Positions 14,971 to 24,175 of a stretch of 39,084 bases of DNA are shown in pieces (positions within the stretch are counted from its first letter, which is position 1; each line of letters starts with the position of its first letter). The DNA is from Bacteroidetes bacterium UBA4416 (GTDB lineage Bacteria > Bacteroidota > Bacteroidia > B-17B0 > Aurantibacillaceae), in contig DGQK01000021.1 of NCBI GenBank assembly GCA_002390745.1, forward strand, positions 1 to 39,084. Direction: 5' to 3'. The notes below the pieces were generated by a model. It was not told the origin of the DNA, searched no databases, and worked only from the letters and a program-made list of their open reading frames with translations. The position numbers and the translations under genes were made by a program.

Positions 14971-15768
14971 TTATTTATTACTTTCTGTTTTACGGATAAA
15001 TTGATATCCTATTGCAAAAGAAAACCAGGACTTACCGTTATAAATCCAATGCTGGCCTGGCCTTCCTCCTATGTAGTCCCAGCCTATAACGGCTCCTATC
15101 TGAAAATTGGATACTTCCGCCACTGCACCAAAGCCTATTGTAACGGCAGATAATTTAGTATTGGCTTCTTTTATATACCCTTTGGTTGTTATACTATCAA
15201 CTCCCACGCTGGTTAAAGCCGCAACACCAACAATATTCAGATAATTAGGCTGATAGTGGGATGTTCTGAAACTGTATCCGAATGACGGGCCTATTGTAAA
15301 ATCAGTAGTATAGTCGAAAGGTACGCCTTGTCTTTGTGACCGGAACTTAATCGGGATTACAAGAGTTCCGATATTGGCGCGCTGATTATAAGCCCACGTT
15401 TTATATCTCTTCTTGATGGTAGTCTCATTATACTCTACAGATTTCACGCAGTAGAACTCTCCTTTGCTTGTAGATGCAATATTAACTTTATTGTTATCAT
15501 TTTGAATCTCTGACGGTTCATTGTCAATTGAAAATTGAATGACATAAATTTCTCCAAGGTTGGCATCGTCTCTCATGCCGCCAATCTGCCTGAATTTAAT
15601 ATTAGGATTAGCTACTTTTTTTGTAGCCGGTACAGATGTAGCATTGGCTAAATCGTAACCATATACTACTATATGACTTATAGTTATCCATCCATGTGAT
15701 TCTTCCTGGCAAAACCCAGTGTTAATACTCCCTATTAAGAACGAGCAAATACATAAAAGCTTTTTCAT
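14971..15768 (-). CDS. Secreted protein, probable small outer-membrane barrel
   Basis: A 265-residue protein with a type I signal peptide (MKKLLCICSFLIGSINTGFC, cleavage before QEES). The second half alternates polar and aromatic/hydrophobic residues in barrel-like strands (DFTIGPSFGYSFRTSHY, LSAVTIGFGAVAEVSNF, QIGAVIGWDYIGG, WFSFAIGYQFIR) and ends near an aromatic. I do not recognise a named family. The DNA is clearly more AT-rich than neighbouring genes, which may mark recent acquisition. A full TAnnTTTG box lies upstream. It converges on the lipoprotein cluster with 15 bp between stops. Confidence 0.65.
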   Translation of the reverse strand: MKKLLCICSFLIGSINTGFCQEESHGWITISHIVVYGYDLANATSVPATKKVANPNIKFRQIGGMRDDANLGEIYVIQFSIDNEPSEIQNDNNKVNIASTSKGEFYCVKSVEYNETTIKKRYKTWAYNQRANIGTLVIPIKFRSQRQGVPFDYTTDFTIGPSFGYSFRTSHYQPNYLNIVGVAALTSVGVDSITTKGYIKEANTKLSAVTIGFGAVAEVSNFQIGAVIGWDYIGGRPGQHWIYNGKSWFSFAIGYQFIRKTESNK

Positions 15769-15796
15769 AATTATAATTTTTTAGAATCTTATAATT

Positions 15797-15830
15797 CAAA
15801 GCTAAGCCGGATATCCTGTGATAAACAGGA
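15797..15830 (-). promoter_or_regulatory. Candidate promoter/operator of the barrel-like gene
   Basis: On the minus strand TAGCTTTG (15804-15797) matches the Bacteroidota -7 box exactly, 28 bp before the ATG at 15768. At the -33 region lies a 6-bp dyad TCCTGT/ACAGGA (15814-15819 with 15825-15830) instead of a clean TTTG. This suggests a regulated promoter; the regulator is unknown. Confidence 0.4.
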
Positions 15831-15910
15831 GGATAAACCACCGAGTTGTGTTATTAATCCCGGTTTATGAAGGGGTGTTTTCCCCCCTCCTCTCTTAAAC
15901 AAACCGCATG

Positions 15911-15945
15911 AAAAAGCCCCGCAGATGCTTATCTGCGGGGCTTTC
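15911..15945 (-). terminator. Intrinsic terminator of the M16 peptidase gene
   Basis: Read on the minus strand, a perfect 14-bp GC-rich stem (AAAGCCCCGCAGAT with ATCTGCGGGGCTTT, loop of 4) is followed by TTTTT-type sequence, 22 bp after the M16 stop codon. It is the clearest rho-independent terminator in the window. Confidence 0.9.
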
Positions 15946-15966
15946 AAAATCTCTTACTGCAAAAAA

Positions 15967-18930
15967 TCAATAGCCGAAAATTTCTTTCATCGTCAGGAAT
16001 TTCACGGTTCCGTATTTTTCAAGTGTTTTCATATCCAGGTTATCTTTTTTACCCAATACCACAAAGGCAGAAGGCTTATTTTTGATTTTCGCATCCTGGA
16101 AAGCTTTCACATCGGCAAAGGTCATCGTGGCTACTTTCCCGAAGATCTCTTTGCGGATATCGGTTTTGAGTCCGAATTTCTCGGCATTGATGTAGTTGAA
16201 TAAAATGTCGGCCTTGTCTATCCGGTCAGTACGGATGTTTTGCAGGATCGCATCTTTGGCAGCCCCGAAAGAAATATCCGATTTCGGCACATTGTTCAGG
16301 AGGCTGGTCATACCGGCCATGGCTTCCGGCAATTTATCGGCCTGTGAGCCGATGTAAGAGAAATTGTAGGCCGGCAGTTTAGGATCTGTCGGGTTACGGT
16401 AGGAGGAATAGCAGGAATAAGCGAGGGCTTTCGATTCCCTCAGATCCTGGAATACCACAGAGCTCATGCCGCCTCCGAAATACTCGTTGTACATGGTAAT
16501 GATCGGAACGGTGGCCTCGTTGTACATTTCACCTTCCGATAAAATAACGATCTCGGCCTGCTTCATGTCATAATCCACCACATACACCGTGTTATCGAAT
16601 TTCAATGGCGTGAATACTTTGGCTACCGGCACAGGTTTTAAGCCGCCTGCCGGAATTTTATGATTGGTGTTGAGTGAGAGCTTCACATCGCCGATCAGCT
16701 TAGGTCCGTAGTACAGCACTTTGTGTTCATAGCCTGTCAGGGATTTGATCAGAGCAGCTATTTGCTCTGTCGTGAGCTTATTCAGCTCCTCTTCCGACAG
16801 AATATGGGTTACAGGGCTCTCCGGGCCATATTTGGCGTAGCTCACCATCATCTTCTGCAAAATGGTGCGTTTCTCCTGTTTGGCATCGCTGCGTTTTTTC
16901 AGGATGTCGGAGATCAGGTTTTTCAGGCTGGCCTCATCTACTTTCGGATCGTTCAGCACATTCTCAAACAAGGCGGTGGCCTTATCGAAGTTTTCATTAA
17001 GGCCCGTTAAGCTCACCCAGGTTTCGGTGTTGGAGTTGAATACATTGAAGGAGCATCCCAGCTTGTAAAACTCCTGCTGCACTTCCGCAGGGCTCATTTT
17101 AGAAGTTCCCAGGTACGGAATGTAGTCGATGGCTACCGGCAAAAGCTTGTCGTTGTTGGTTCCCATATCGAATACATAGTACAGGTCAAACAGCTGGTTC
17201 TCGGTATTCTGGTTATAGATCAGGCGCACGTTGCCATTGAGCAGCGTACGGGCAATGTCTGTATTGTAATCGATAAATTTAGGCTGGATCGCCGGAGGCA
17301 CGGTGCCCAGGATGTTCTTCACAAAAGGCGACTGGTCTTCCTTGTTCACTTCCACCGGCGTAATCGCAGGCTTCTCTACCTTTTGCACGTTGGTATCTTC
17401 GCCCACCCGCTTATACACGACCACATAATTATCAGGCGTGTAATTCTTATTCACAAAATCGATCACCTCCTGCTTGGTGATTTTGGAAAGGCGCTCGATC
17501 AGGTTCACGGATTGCTGCCACTTGGTATCGTTCACAAACGCATCTACAAAGGCCATCGCCCGTGAGGAGTTGCTTTCCAGCTCTTTGGTTTTCTGAAGCT
17601 TTAGGTCCGTGATCACCGCGCTCATCAGCCAATCCGGGAACTCTCCTTTTTTCAGAAGCTCGAGTTGTGAGTAAAGCAGTTTTTCCACGTCCTCCAGCTT
17701 CTGCCCTTCCTTGGGCTCGCCGAATAAAATATGCAGGCTGTAATCTTTCAGAATATAGGAATAGCTTCCGCTGTTCAGCACCTTTTGCTTCTGGTTCAGG
17801 TTCAGGTCCAGCAGGCCCGCGCGGCCGTTGCTCAGCAGCAGGTTGATGAGTGTGATCATGTCCGCCTCTTTGCTGCCTGTACCCGGGAAACGCCAGGCCA
17901 TCGCCAGGTTGGCGGCATCCGGACCGGTCACTTCCTTCACAATCTTACTGGTAATAGGCGCTTCTTTCTCAAAGGTGTATGGTGTCACCGGTTTGGAAGG
18001 CATCGAACCGAAATACTTATCAATGAGCCTGATGGTTGCATCGGGATCAAAATCGCCGCTCAGGCATATCGCCATGTTATTGGGCACATAGTTGGCATTG
18101 AAATATTTCATGATCTCCTTCATCGAAGGATTTTTCAGGTGATCGATGGTACCGATCGTGGTTTGCGTACCATAGGTATGGTTCTGGAACAGACCTGAAA
18201 ATACGGCCTCCCATAATTTGTTGTTGTCATTGTCCAGGCCCCTGTTTTTCTCTTCATATACCGCTTCCAGCTCGGTATGGAATAAGCGCAGAACCGGCTT
18301 ACGGTAGCGCTCCGCTTCTATTTTCAGAAAGTTCTCGATCTGGTTGGCAGGAATATCATTTACATACACCGTCTGGTCAAAAGAGGTAAAGGCATTAGTG
18401 CCCTGCCCGCCAATGCCGGCCAGCATTTTGTCGTACTCGTTGGCAATGGCATATTTCGCTGCCACTCCCGAAATACTGTCGATCTCATGGTAAATCTTTT
18501 TACGCTGCGCTTCATCTTTGGTCGCGCGGTATACTTCGTACAGGTTTTCGATCTTGGCTACCTCCACCGACTCTTTCGCAAAATCCTTGGTCCCGAATTT
18601 ATCGGTGCCTTTAAATACCATATGCTCCAGGTAATGCGCCAGGCCCGTCGCGTTGGCAGGATCATTCTTGCTTCCGGCTTTCACCGCAATATAGGTCTGG
18701 ATCCGCGGTGCGTTCTTATACACCGTCATGTACACCTTCAGGCCGTTTTTGAGCGTGTAGATCCTTGCTTTGAACGGATCGTTGAGCGCATACTCAAAAT
18801 TCAGCGATGGCGTCTGCTTGGCATCGTTGACAGCCGTTGTGCTTTTTTTTGTAGCCGGTTTAGGCGTCTGGGCAAAGGTAGTGGCCGATACAAGCAATAG
18901 TGCGGCAGCCAGGACATTTAGTTTCATCAT
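15967..18930 (-). CDS. M16 family zinc peptidase, two-lobed
   Basis: A 987-residue exported metallopeptidase with signal peptide MMKLNVLAAALLLVSATTFAQ. The inverted zinc motif HYLEH is at 99-103 in the context ATGLAHYLEHMVFKGT, and the third ligand is expected in ELEAVYEEKNR (about 220-228). A longer-than-usual helical insertion separates them. NAFTSFDQTVYVNDIP is the conserved substrate-cleft strand. The inactive C-terminal lobe carries GGGMSSVVFQDLRESKALAYS. The full pitrilysin-like length (two M16 and two inactive domains) is kept. It probably degrades peptides in the periplasm. The gene follows the receptor-like barrel on the same strand, with 54 bp between them, so a common transcript ending at the strong terminator is likely. 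Confidence 0.92.
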   Translation of the reverse strand: MMKLNVLAAALLLVSATTFAQTPKPATKKSTTAVNDAKQTPSLNFEYALNDPFKARIYTLKNGLKVYMTVYKNAPRIQTYIAVKAGSKNDPANATGLAHYLEHMVFKGTDKFGTKDFAKESVEVAKIENLYEVYRATKDEAQRKKIYHEIDSISGVAAKYAIANEYDKMLAGIGGQGTNAFTSFDQTVYVNDIPANQIENFLKIEAERYRKPVLRLFHTELEAVYEEKNRGLDNDNNKLWEAVFSGLFQNHTYGTQTTIGTIDHLKNPSMKEIMKYFNANYVPNNMAICLSGDFDPDATIRLIDKYFGSMPSKPVTPYTFEKEAPITSKIVKEVTGPDAANLAMAWRFPGTGSKEADMITLINLLLSNGRAGLLDLNLNQKQKVLNSGSYSYILKDYSLHILFGEPKEGQKLEDVEKLLYSQLELLKKGEFPDWLMSAVITDLKLQKTKELESNSSRAMAFVDAFVNDTKWQQSVNLIERLSKITKQEVIDFVNKNYTPDNYVVVYKRVGEDTNVQKVEKPAITPVEVNKEDQSPFVKNILGTVPPAIQPKFIDYNTDIARTLLNGNVRLIYNQNTENQLFDLYYVFDMGTNNDKLLPVAIDYIPYLGTSKMSPAEVQQEFYKLGCSFNVFNSNTETWVSLTGLNENFDKATALFENVLNDPKVDEASLKNLISDILKKRSDAKQEKRTILQKMMVSYAKYGPESPVTHILSEEELNKLTTEQIAALIKSLTGYEHKVLYYGPKLIGDVKLSLNTNHKIPAGGLKPVPVAKVFTPLKFDNTVYVVDYDMKQAEIVILSEGEMYNEATVPIITMYNEYFGGGMSSVVFQDLRESKALAYSCYSSYRNPTDPKLPAYNFSYIGSQADKLPEAMAGMTSLLNNVPKSDISFGAAKDAILQNIRTDRIDKADILFNYINAEKFGLKTDIRKEIFGKVATMTFADVKAFQDAKIKNKPSAFVVLGKKDNLDMKTLEKYGTVKFLTMKEIFGY

Positions 18931-18984
18931 AGAGGAGTATTAATAAGATAAAAGTTAAGATAGCGAAAAAAATGAGATCAGCAA

Positions 18985-21501
18985 CTATTTAAAATCCAAC
19001 CCGTCCTGGTTACCTTCCTGGCCACCCATGCCCTTCATCTGCTTGGCACGTTTAAAGATAGACGCATCCATTTTTCCGAAGATATACGTTACCGTAAAGC
19101 GGAAATAACGCGATTCCCTTCTCCTCGACAGGTCCTGGATATAATACGGCGTTTCGTAATGCGTACCCATGCGGCGCGTATTGAAAACGTCGCTCAGCGT
19201 GGCATTGAACACCCATTTGGTGCCGATCATTTTATTCAGGGAAATATCCATCGAATAGATCTCTTTGGCTACACCCAGCAATAAAATCTTCGGCGATTCG
19301 TAATTGCCATTGACCTGCAGGGTGAATTGTTTCGGGAACTTATAGGATAAGGTTGTTTTAGCATTATAGGCATAGCCTTCCGCTTTCACCACCGGCTCGG
19401 TTGGCACGATCAGGCCTTTGATGTAAATGTAGTAGGCATTCACGTTGATGGTCCAGTCGAGATTTTTGAAGAAGGTATATTTAAAGGTATTCTCGATCCC
19501 GTAGCGGATGCTGTTGTCGCCGTTGATGCTCGTGTTCACCAATACATTAGGATCTCCCTCCGAAGGGTAAGCCACATCGGTGATCGGCTGCTCCTCGTAC
19601 CTGAAGTAACCCGAAGCCAGGTAACTGCCTTTCGAAAAGATCTTGTTATAGTTGGCTTCTGCAATGTTCTTGAACTCCGGCTTCAGCTGCGGATTCCCGA
19701 TCCGGTAATTCTGCTTGTCGGCAAACATCACGAATGGCATCAGCTGGAAGAAGTTCGGGCGGTTGATCTTACGACTGAAATTCAACTGCACTTCCTGGCT
19801 TTTTTTCAGCTTCTTGGAAAAATACAAAGCCGGGAATAAGGATTTGAGGATGTCGCTGGAGCTTGAAGGATAATTGTACGAGAACTTCTGATTCTTATCT
19901 ACAATATTTCCCGCATAGTAGGATTGCTCGAAACGCAGGCCCGCCTGGTAGCCGATATCCCAGAAGGATTTGGCGCTGTAGTTCACATAAGCCGCATTGA
20001 TCATGTCATCGATCGAATAGCGGTTGCTCATAATGCTGTCGCGGGTATATGAGTCGGTAGAACCCGTTGCCGCAAAGGTGCTGTTGCTGCTCAGGGAATT
20101 TTTATAATAGGATTTCATGCCGGCCTCAAACTTCCGGGTTTCACTAAGCGGGTTCACAAAGTCGAGCTGGAACACGCCCTGGTTGGCATTGGTGTAACCG
20201 TCGTTCTTCTGGTATTGCACCGGAAGGTCGGTCGCCGGGTTATCAAGGTGTGTTGTGGTGGTAAACAGGTAGCCGTTGGCGCCATCGGTATAGTTATAGT
20301 TGGCATCCATCGTCAACTCCTTGCCTACGGTTGGGTAGGTTTTCCGGTAAAGGATCTGCGCATTGTAATTCTGGAAACCGGCGCGTTGCTCGTTCTTCCT
20401 CCAGCCGTCGAGCTTAAATACTGTTGGATCATAGTAATCCAGGGTATAGGTCTGCTCATCATTCGTGTTGAATTTCCCGCCTACGATCATCCCGTTCAGC
20501 GAGATGGTATTCCGGTTGTTGATGCTGTAATCAATGCCCAGCCTTCCGAAGTTAAACAAGGTAAGCATGCGCGTGGTGTTGTTCTGATCGAAGATGGCCG
20601 TGGTGGCACCGCTATCCAATTGGGTTCTCCTGGTGTATCCTTTGGTGGTATTCATGGCCTGGTTGTAGGAGTACATCATGGACACGTTCCACTTCCCGTC
20701 TTTCAGGTTCAGGTTGGCCATGCCGCCATAGCGGTCGCCGGTACCCACATAAGCCATCACCATCCCGTTATAGCCCGGCAGGCCGTTCTTTTTCATGATC
20801 ACATTAAGCACACCGCCTGTGGTATTGGCATCGAATTTCACAGAAGGGTTGGTGATGATCTCCACGCGCTCGATCTGGTCGGCAGGGATCTGTTGCAGGG
20901 TTAAGGTCGTCGGGCGGCCATCCACATAGATGATCGGGCTCTGGTTTCTCAGCTGCACATTGCCATCCGCATCCACCGTCAGGCCCGGAATATTTTTCAT
21001 CACATCGATGGCAGTGCCACCCTTTACCGAAAGGTCCTTTTCCACATTATAGGTCCGCTTATCAATGGATAAAACAACGGCACTTTTCTCAGCGACCACA
21101 TCCACCTCTTTCAGCAATTTATCATCCACTGCCAGCCTGATGTTACCGAGATCCTGGTCAACCTTATCGGGCGGCACGATAAAGACCTTTTGCAGGTAAT
21201 CTTTATACCCGATGAATTTGATCCTCACGCGCACCTGTCCGAAAGACGGCAGGCCTTCCACGGCGAAATCGCCGTTCTCCTGTACAAGGGCTCCGCCTAA
21301 AAGGCTGTCCTTGTTAAACCAGAGAACTTGCACAGAAGCATACTCCACAGGCTTCCCGGTGGAGGCATCCAGCACTTTGCCGTATACGCGGCCGAGCTTC
21401 GGATCTTTCATATTTTTCATATTTCCCATACCGCCGGGCATTTGTGCGATAGAGAGCGTTGAAAAAGAGAGTAAAAACACTATAAGGTACGCAATTTTCA
21501 T
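18985..21501 (-). CDS. TonB-receptor-like outer-membrane beta-barrel protein (OMP_b-brl_3 type)
   Basis: An 838-residue outer-membrane protein. Signal peptide MKIAYLIVFLLSFSTLSIAQ is followed by a carboxypeptidase-regulatory-like beta-sandwich (about 35-115: GRVYGKVLDASTGKPVEYASVQV). Next is a TonB plug-like domain (about 140-230: GGTAIDVMKNIPGLTVDADGN, IYVDGRP, QIERVEIITNPSVKFDANTTGG), then a long barrel. The order and the KFDANTTGGVLNVIMKK segment are typical of the Bacteroidota OMP_b-brl_3 family, which resembles TonB-dependent receptors but whose substrate is usually unknown. A Gly/Met/Lys-rich tail follows the last strands. No SusD-like gene is adjacent, so it is not a standard polysaccharide-utilisation pair. 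A palindromic region upstream may regulate it. Confidence 0.9.
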   Translation of the reverse strand: MKIAYLIVFLLSFSTLSIAQMPGGMGNMKNMKDPKLGRVYGKVLDASTGKPVEYASVQVLWFNKDSLLGGALVQENGDFAVEGLPSFGQVRVRIKFIGYKDYLQKVFIVPPDKVDQDLGNIRLAVDDKLLKEVDVVAEKSAVVLSIDKRTYNVEKDLSVKGGTAIDVMKNIPGLTVDADGNVQLRNQSPIIYVDGRPTTLTLQQIPADQIERVEIITNPSVKFDANTTGGVLNVIMKKNGLPGYNGMVMAYVGTGDRYGGMANLNLKDGKWNVSMMYSYNQAMNTTKGYTRRTQLDSGATTAIFDQNNTTRMLTLFNFGRLGIDYSINNRNTISLNGMIVGGKFNTNDEQTYTLDYYDPTVFKLDGWRKNEQRAGFQNYNAQILYRKTYPTVGKELTMDANYNYTDGANGYLFTTTTHLDNPATDLPVQYQKNDGYTNANQGVFQLDFVNPLSETRKFEAGMKSYYKNSLSSNSTFAATGSTDSYTRDSIMSNRYSIDDMINAAYVNYSAKSFWDIGYQAGLRFEQSYYAGNIVDKNQKFSYNYPSSSSDILKSLFPALYFSKKLKKSQEVQLNFSRKINRPNFFQLMPFVMFADKQNYRIGNPQLKPEFKNIAEANYNKIFSKGSYLASGYFRYEEQPITDVAYPSEGDPNVLVNTSINGDNSIRYGIENTFKYTFFKNLDWTINVNAYYIYIKGLIVPTEPVVKAEGYAYNAKTTLSYKFPKQFTLQVNGNYESPKILLLGVAKEIYSMDISLNKMIGTKWVFNATLSDVFNTRRMGTHYETPYYIQDLSRRRESRYFRFTVTYIFGKMDASIFKRAKQMKGMGGQEGNQDGLDFK

Positions 21502-21535
21502 ATGTAGTTTTTGTTTTTTTTAATTGACATATGGT

Positions 21536-21583
21536 ATAGCCATGTTCGTTTTATAAAGCATTTTCATGTTGCAACATGGCTAT
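21536..21583. promoter_or_regulatory. Nested dyads upstream of the receptor-like gene
   Basis: An 11-bp inverted repeat, ATAGCCATGTT (21536-21546) with AACATGGCTAT (21573-21583), has within its right part a perfect 14-bp palindrome CATGTTGCAACATG (21565-21578). The same core CATGTT therefore appears three times. It lies 35-82 bp before the ATG of the minus-strand barrel gene, where an operator would be expected. The rest of the 325-bp gap holds only the repeat at 21739-21814. Confidence 0.5.
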
Positions 21584-21738
21584 TCCAAAAGGAGTGAAAT
21601 AAGGCTGTAAAGGTACTAAATATTAAGATTTGGCCTTATAATTTGGATGAACGGTAAGAGGTATCCGTAGATTTCGGTAAATGGTGGATAACGGGCGGTA
21701 TTTGATCCCGGCAAGACCTAGAAGGTCAGTACCCACCT

Positions 21739-21814
21739 CGTCATTGCGAACCGACGCCAGGAGGTGAAGCAATCTCTCAGGAGATGAGATTGCTTCGCTA
21801 CGCTCGCAATGACG
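21739..21814. repeat. GTCATTGCG-type interspersed palindromic repeat
   Basis: Outer stem CGTCATTGCGA (21739-21749) with TCGCAATGACG (21804-21814); inner stem GAAGCAATCTC (21766-21776) with GAGATTGCTTC (21786-21796). This is a recognisable form of a repeat common between genes in Bacteroidota. It sits 13 bp after the stop of the SPOR protein gene on the minus strand and could serve as its terminator. A related copy is at 27651-27731. Confidence 0.8.
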
Positions 21815-21826
21815 CGTCAGGACGAA

Positions 21827-24139
21827 TTACTTCAGCAACTCCAGCGCTTCCTGGATAGAGATCACCTCGCCTTTGAAAACGGCGATCACGAAGGCTTCTG
21901 CAAAACCCTTGTCATTAAGCTGTTTCCTGTAGTCGTCTGCTTTGGAGTAATCGGTGAAGGAGCCTGCCGTGTAACGGATCATACCGGAGCCGGTGCCCTG
22001 CTTCTCCACGTTCGGAATATCTTTGGTCTTATCCTCCATATCGTTGCCGCCTACCCTGCGCAAAGCACCCAGCTGCACCTTGAAGTTGATCTGCGATTTA
22101 TCGACCGAGCTGAACGCCACGTTGTCGTTCAGATTTTCCTTTTCCTTACTTTGCACCGTGGCTTTGGTCGCACTCAGCGGAATCCGTTTACCATCCTTAT
22201 AAGCAGTAATGAAGGCGTCACCGTAGCCTTCCACTACCAGGTCGGCACGGAGGCCGGCAGCACCCTCAATCGTTTTGAAGCCTTTGGTGCTATAGTGGAA
22301 ATAACCGTCTTCACCTTTCATTTCCAACACTTCTCCTCCTGTATTCCTGAAAATATTTTTGGAGATCCTGTTCCTGTATGCGCCCAGCTGCACACGGTAA
22401 ACGACATCGCCTTTGGCAAAACGGTTCTCGTTCTCGTCGAGCGAATTCTCCATAGCGGCATTTGTCGCTTTGGTGCTGTTGCCACCATTGCCTCCATCGG
22501 CGCTGTTGTTATTGGAAGCGGCATTTGTCGTTGTTCCCGCAGCCGTTGTATTACTATTCACTGCCAGCGGATCACCGCTTGTTTTGCCGGCTATCAGCCC
22601 GGCAATCTCTTCGTTGCTGAGGCTTACCAGGTTTCCATCCTTTTTAAAGTAACCCACCTGTGCATTCTTATTTCCTTCGGCAATAAACTCATCGCGGCGC
22701 TTCACGGCATTTTGAATCTCCTTGTAAGTACCTGCGGTATACATTACCGTCGTATTATCCGGGAGCATCGTCGACTTTACATCTCCGATACTCAGGAGCT
22801 TCGCCATCTCTTCGGTTGGCACCGGGCCGTTGTAGCGCGCCAGTTCCACGGTATACACCTTATCCGATTTGGAAAGGTCGGCCTTGCCGTTTGCAGCCGT
22901 ATTGGTGCTGTCTATTGTTGGTTTGCGGGCGTAGAAGTTCTCGACGATCTGCTGGTTCGTGACATTGCCGGTATCATTGTACTGATCGTACCAGTTCTGC
23001 CAGTAATCGTCGGTAAGGCCCACCCCGTGCATGTTCACTTCCAGGCCCGCAGTTGTGGCCAGCTCATCATCCGCATGGTTAGGCACCCCGTCCTTGTCAT
23101 CGTCAAACGGGCAGCCAAACTGGTCTACAGGGACATTCTCCGGTGTTCCGTGGCATTTATCATCCCAATCCCTGACACCATCCTTGTCATAATCGTCCTT
23201 GTCAATCGCCAGCCAGTCGATGCCGTCAAAATAATCGTCAGACAGGGTATCCATTTTATTTTTCCGCTTCGTCACGAGGTCGTATTGCAGGGAAAAGGAC
23301 GTATACACAAAATTGTCCTTTGCCCTGGTGCCTTCGCGGTTTCCAATGCTCTTGTTGCTCAGCCCGTCGATGTAATCGGTAGTGGTAAAATAATACTGGA
23401 AGCCGATCTTGAAATCGAAACGGTCGGTAAGCTTCATCAACGCTCCTGCACCTACAGGCATGGCCCAGGCGCGTTCCTGGTATTTGCCGAAGCCGTCTTT
23501 ATTCGATTCCCTGATATCGGTTTCGTACCTGTAATCACGCACAAGGTCAACGGCATTGGCGGCATTGGGCGAATGCTCATCCATATTCTTGATAGAGCCG
23601 TCGCTCCAGTAATAGTATTTATTGCCTTTGTTATCGTACAGATCGGTTTTGGAAAGGTATTCGAAGGAAGAGATGCCCAGAGAAACCCAGGGCCTGATCC
23701 TGTACTGGTCGGGGATGAAATTTCCGAAGTCGTAGCTTAAGCTCACGCCCCCGGCCCTGATCTCCGACTGAAAGTTTTCCTGGCGGTTGTCGCGCCACTC
23801 GTTGCCGCCCAGCTTGCCGAACAGGATATTAAAATTCAATTGCAGGGGCTTAAATAAACGCTGTGAAATATTGAGATCGTAGCCGGTTTTGGCTGTCCAG
23901 GGAGCCTGGTAATGCCTGGAGTAAAGATCGCCATGAAAGGACATCAGGCCTGCGCCCAGCGCTACCTTGGGTTGGAACATGTCTCCCAATGCCGGCGGGT
24001 CCTGGTTACGGGCTTTCTTCTCTTTAGGCGCTTTGCCCACCGTTTCCACGGGAGCAGGCGCTACAGACGAACTGTCTGTTTGTGCATTTACCAGTAAACC
24101 AAAGAATATAAAAATTATAAAAAATACCTTTTTAAGCAT
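21827..24139 (-). CDS. Outer-membrane barrel protein with TSP3 repeats and three SPOR-like domains
   Basis: A 770-residue envelope protein. Signal peptide about 1-19; barrel-like region about 50-290; thrombospondin-type-3 calcium-type repeats about 314-360 (DKDDYDKDGVRDWDDKCHGT, DDDKDGVPNHADD). Three SPOR-like units follow at about 427-510 (KVYTVELARYNG), 578-655 (VVYRVQLGAYRN) and 685-770 (NFKVQLGALRRV). SPOR units 1 and 2 are separated by an Asn/Thr/Ala/Gly-rich linker. SPOR domains bind glycan strands stripped of stem peptides, so this protein may bridge outer membrane and septal or remodelled peptidoglycan. Its barrel is paralogous to that of the gene at 25604-26878 (both have YYWSDGSI/YNYWSDGSI). 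It is the last gene of a three-gene operon. Confidence 0.85.
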   Translation of the reverse strand: MLKKVFFIIFIFFGLLVNAQTDSSSVAPAPVETVGKAPKEKKARNQDPPALGDMFQPKVALGAGLMSFHGDLYSRHYQAPWTAKTGYDLNISQRLFKPLQLNFNILFGKLGGNEWRDNRQENFQSEIRAGGVSLSYDFGNFIPDQYRIRPWVSLGISSFEYLSKTDLYDNKGNKYYYWSDGSIKNMDEHSPNAANAVDLVRDYRYETDIRESNKDGFGKYQERAWAMPVGAGALMKLTDRFDFKIGFQYYFTTTDYIDGLSNKSIGNREGTRAKDNFVYTSFSLQYDLVTKRKNKMDTLSDDYFDGIDWLAIDKDDYDKDGVRDWDDKCHGTPENVPVDQFGCPFDDDKDGVPNHADDELATTAGLEVNMHGVGLTDDYWQNWYDQYNDTGNVTNQQIVENFYARKPTIDSTNTAANGKADLSKSDKVYTVELARYNGPVPTEEMAKLLSIGDVKSTMLPDNTTVMYTAGTYKEIQNAVKRRDEFIAEGNKNAQVGYFKKDGNLVSLSNEEIAGLIAGKTSGDPLAVNSNTTAAGTTTNAASNNNSADGGNGGNSTKATNAAMENSLDENENRFAKGDVVYRVQLGAYRNRISKNIFRNTGGEVLEMKGEDGYFHYSTKGFKTIEGAAGLRADLVVEGYGDAFITAYKDGKRIPLSATKATVQSKEKENLNDNVAFSSVDKSQINFKVQLGALRRVGGNDMEDKTKDIPNVEKQGTGSGMIRYTAGSFTDYSKADDYRKQLNDKGFAEAFVIAVFKGEVISIQEALELLK

Positions 24140-24175
24140 ATATGAGCCTTATACGAACTATAAACAAATGTGGTT

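Noticed and set aside
21809..23740. A 643-codon open frame on the plus strand, antisense to the SPOR/TSP3 protein gene
   Set aside because: It lies fully inside a well-supported gene, has no family motif or start signal, and starts within the GTCATTGCG repeat. Long antisense frames arise readily from the codon bias of the sense gene.
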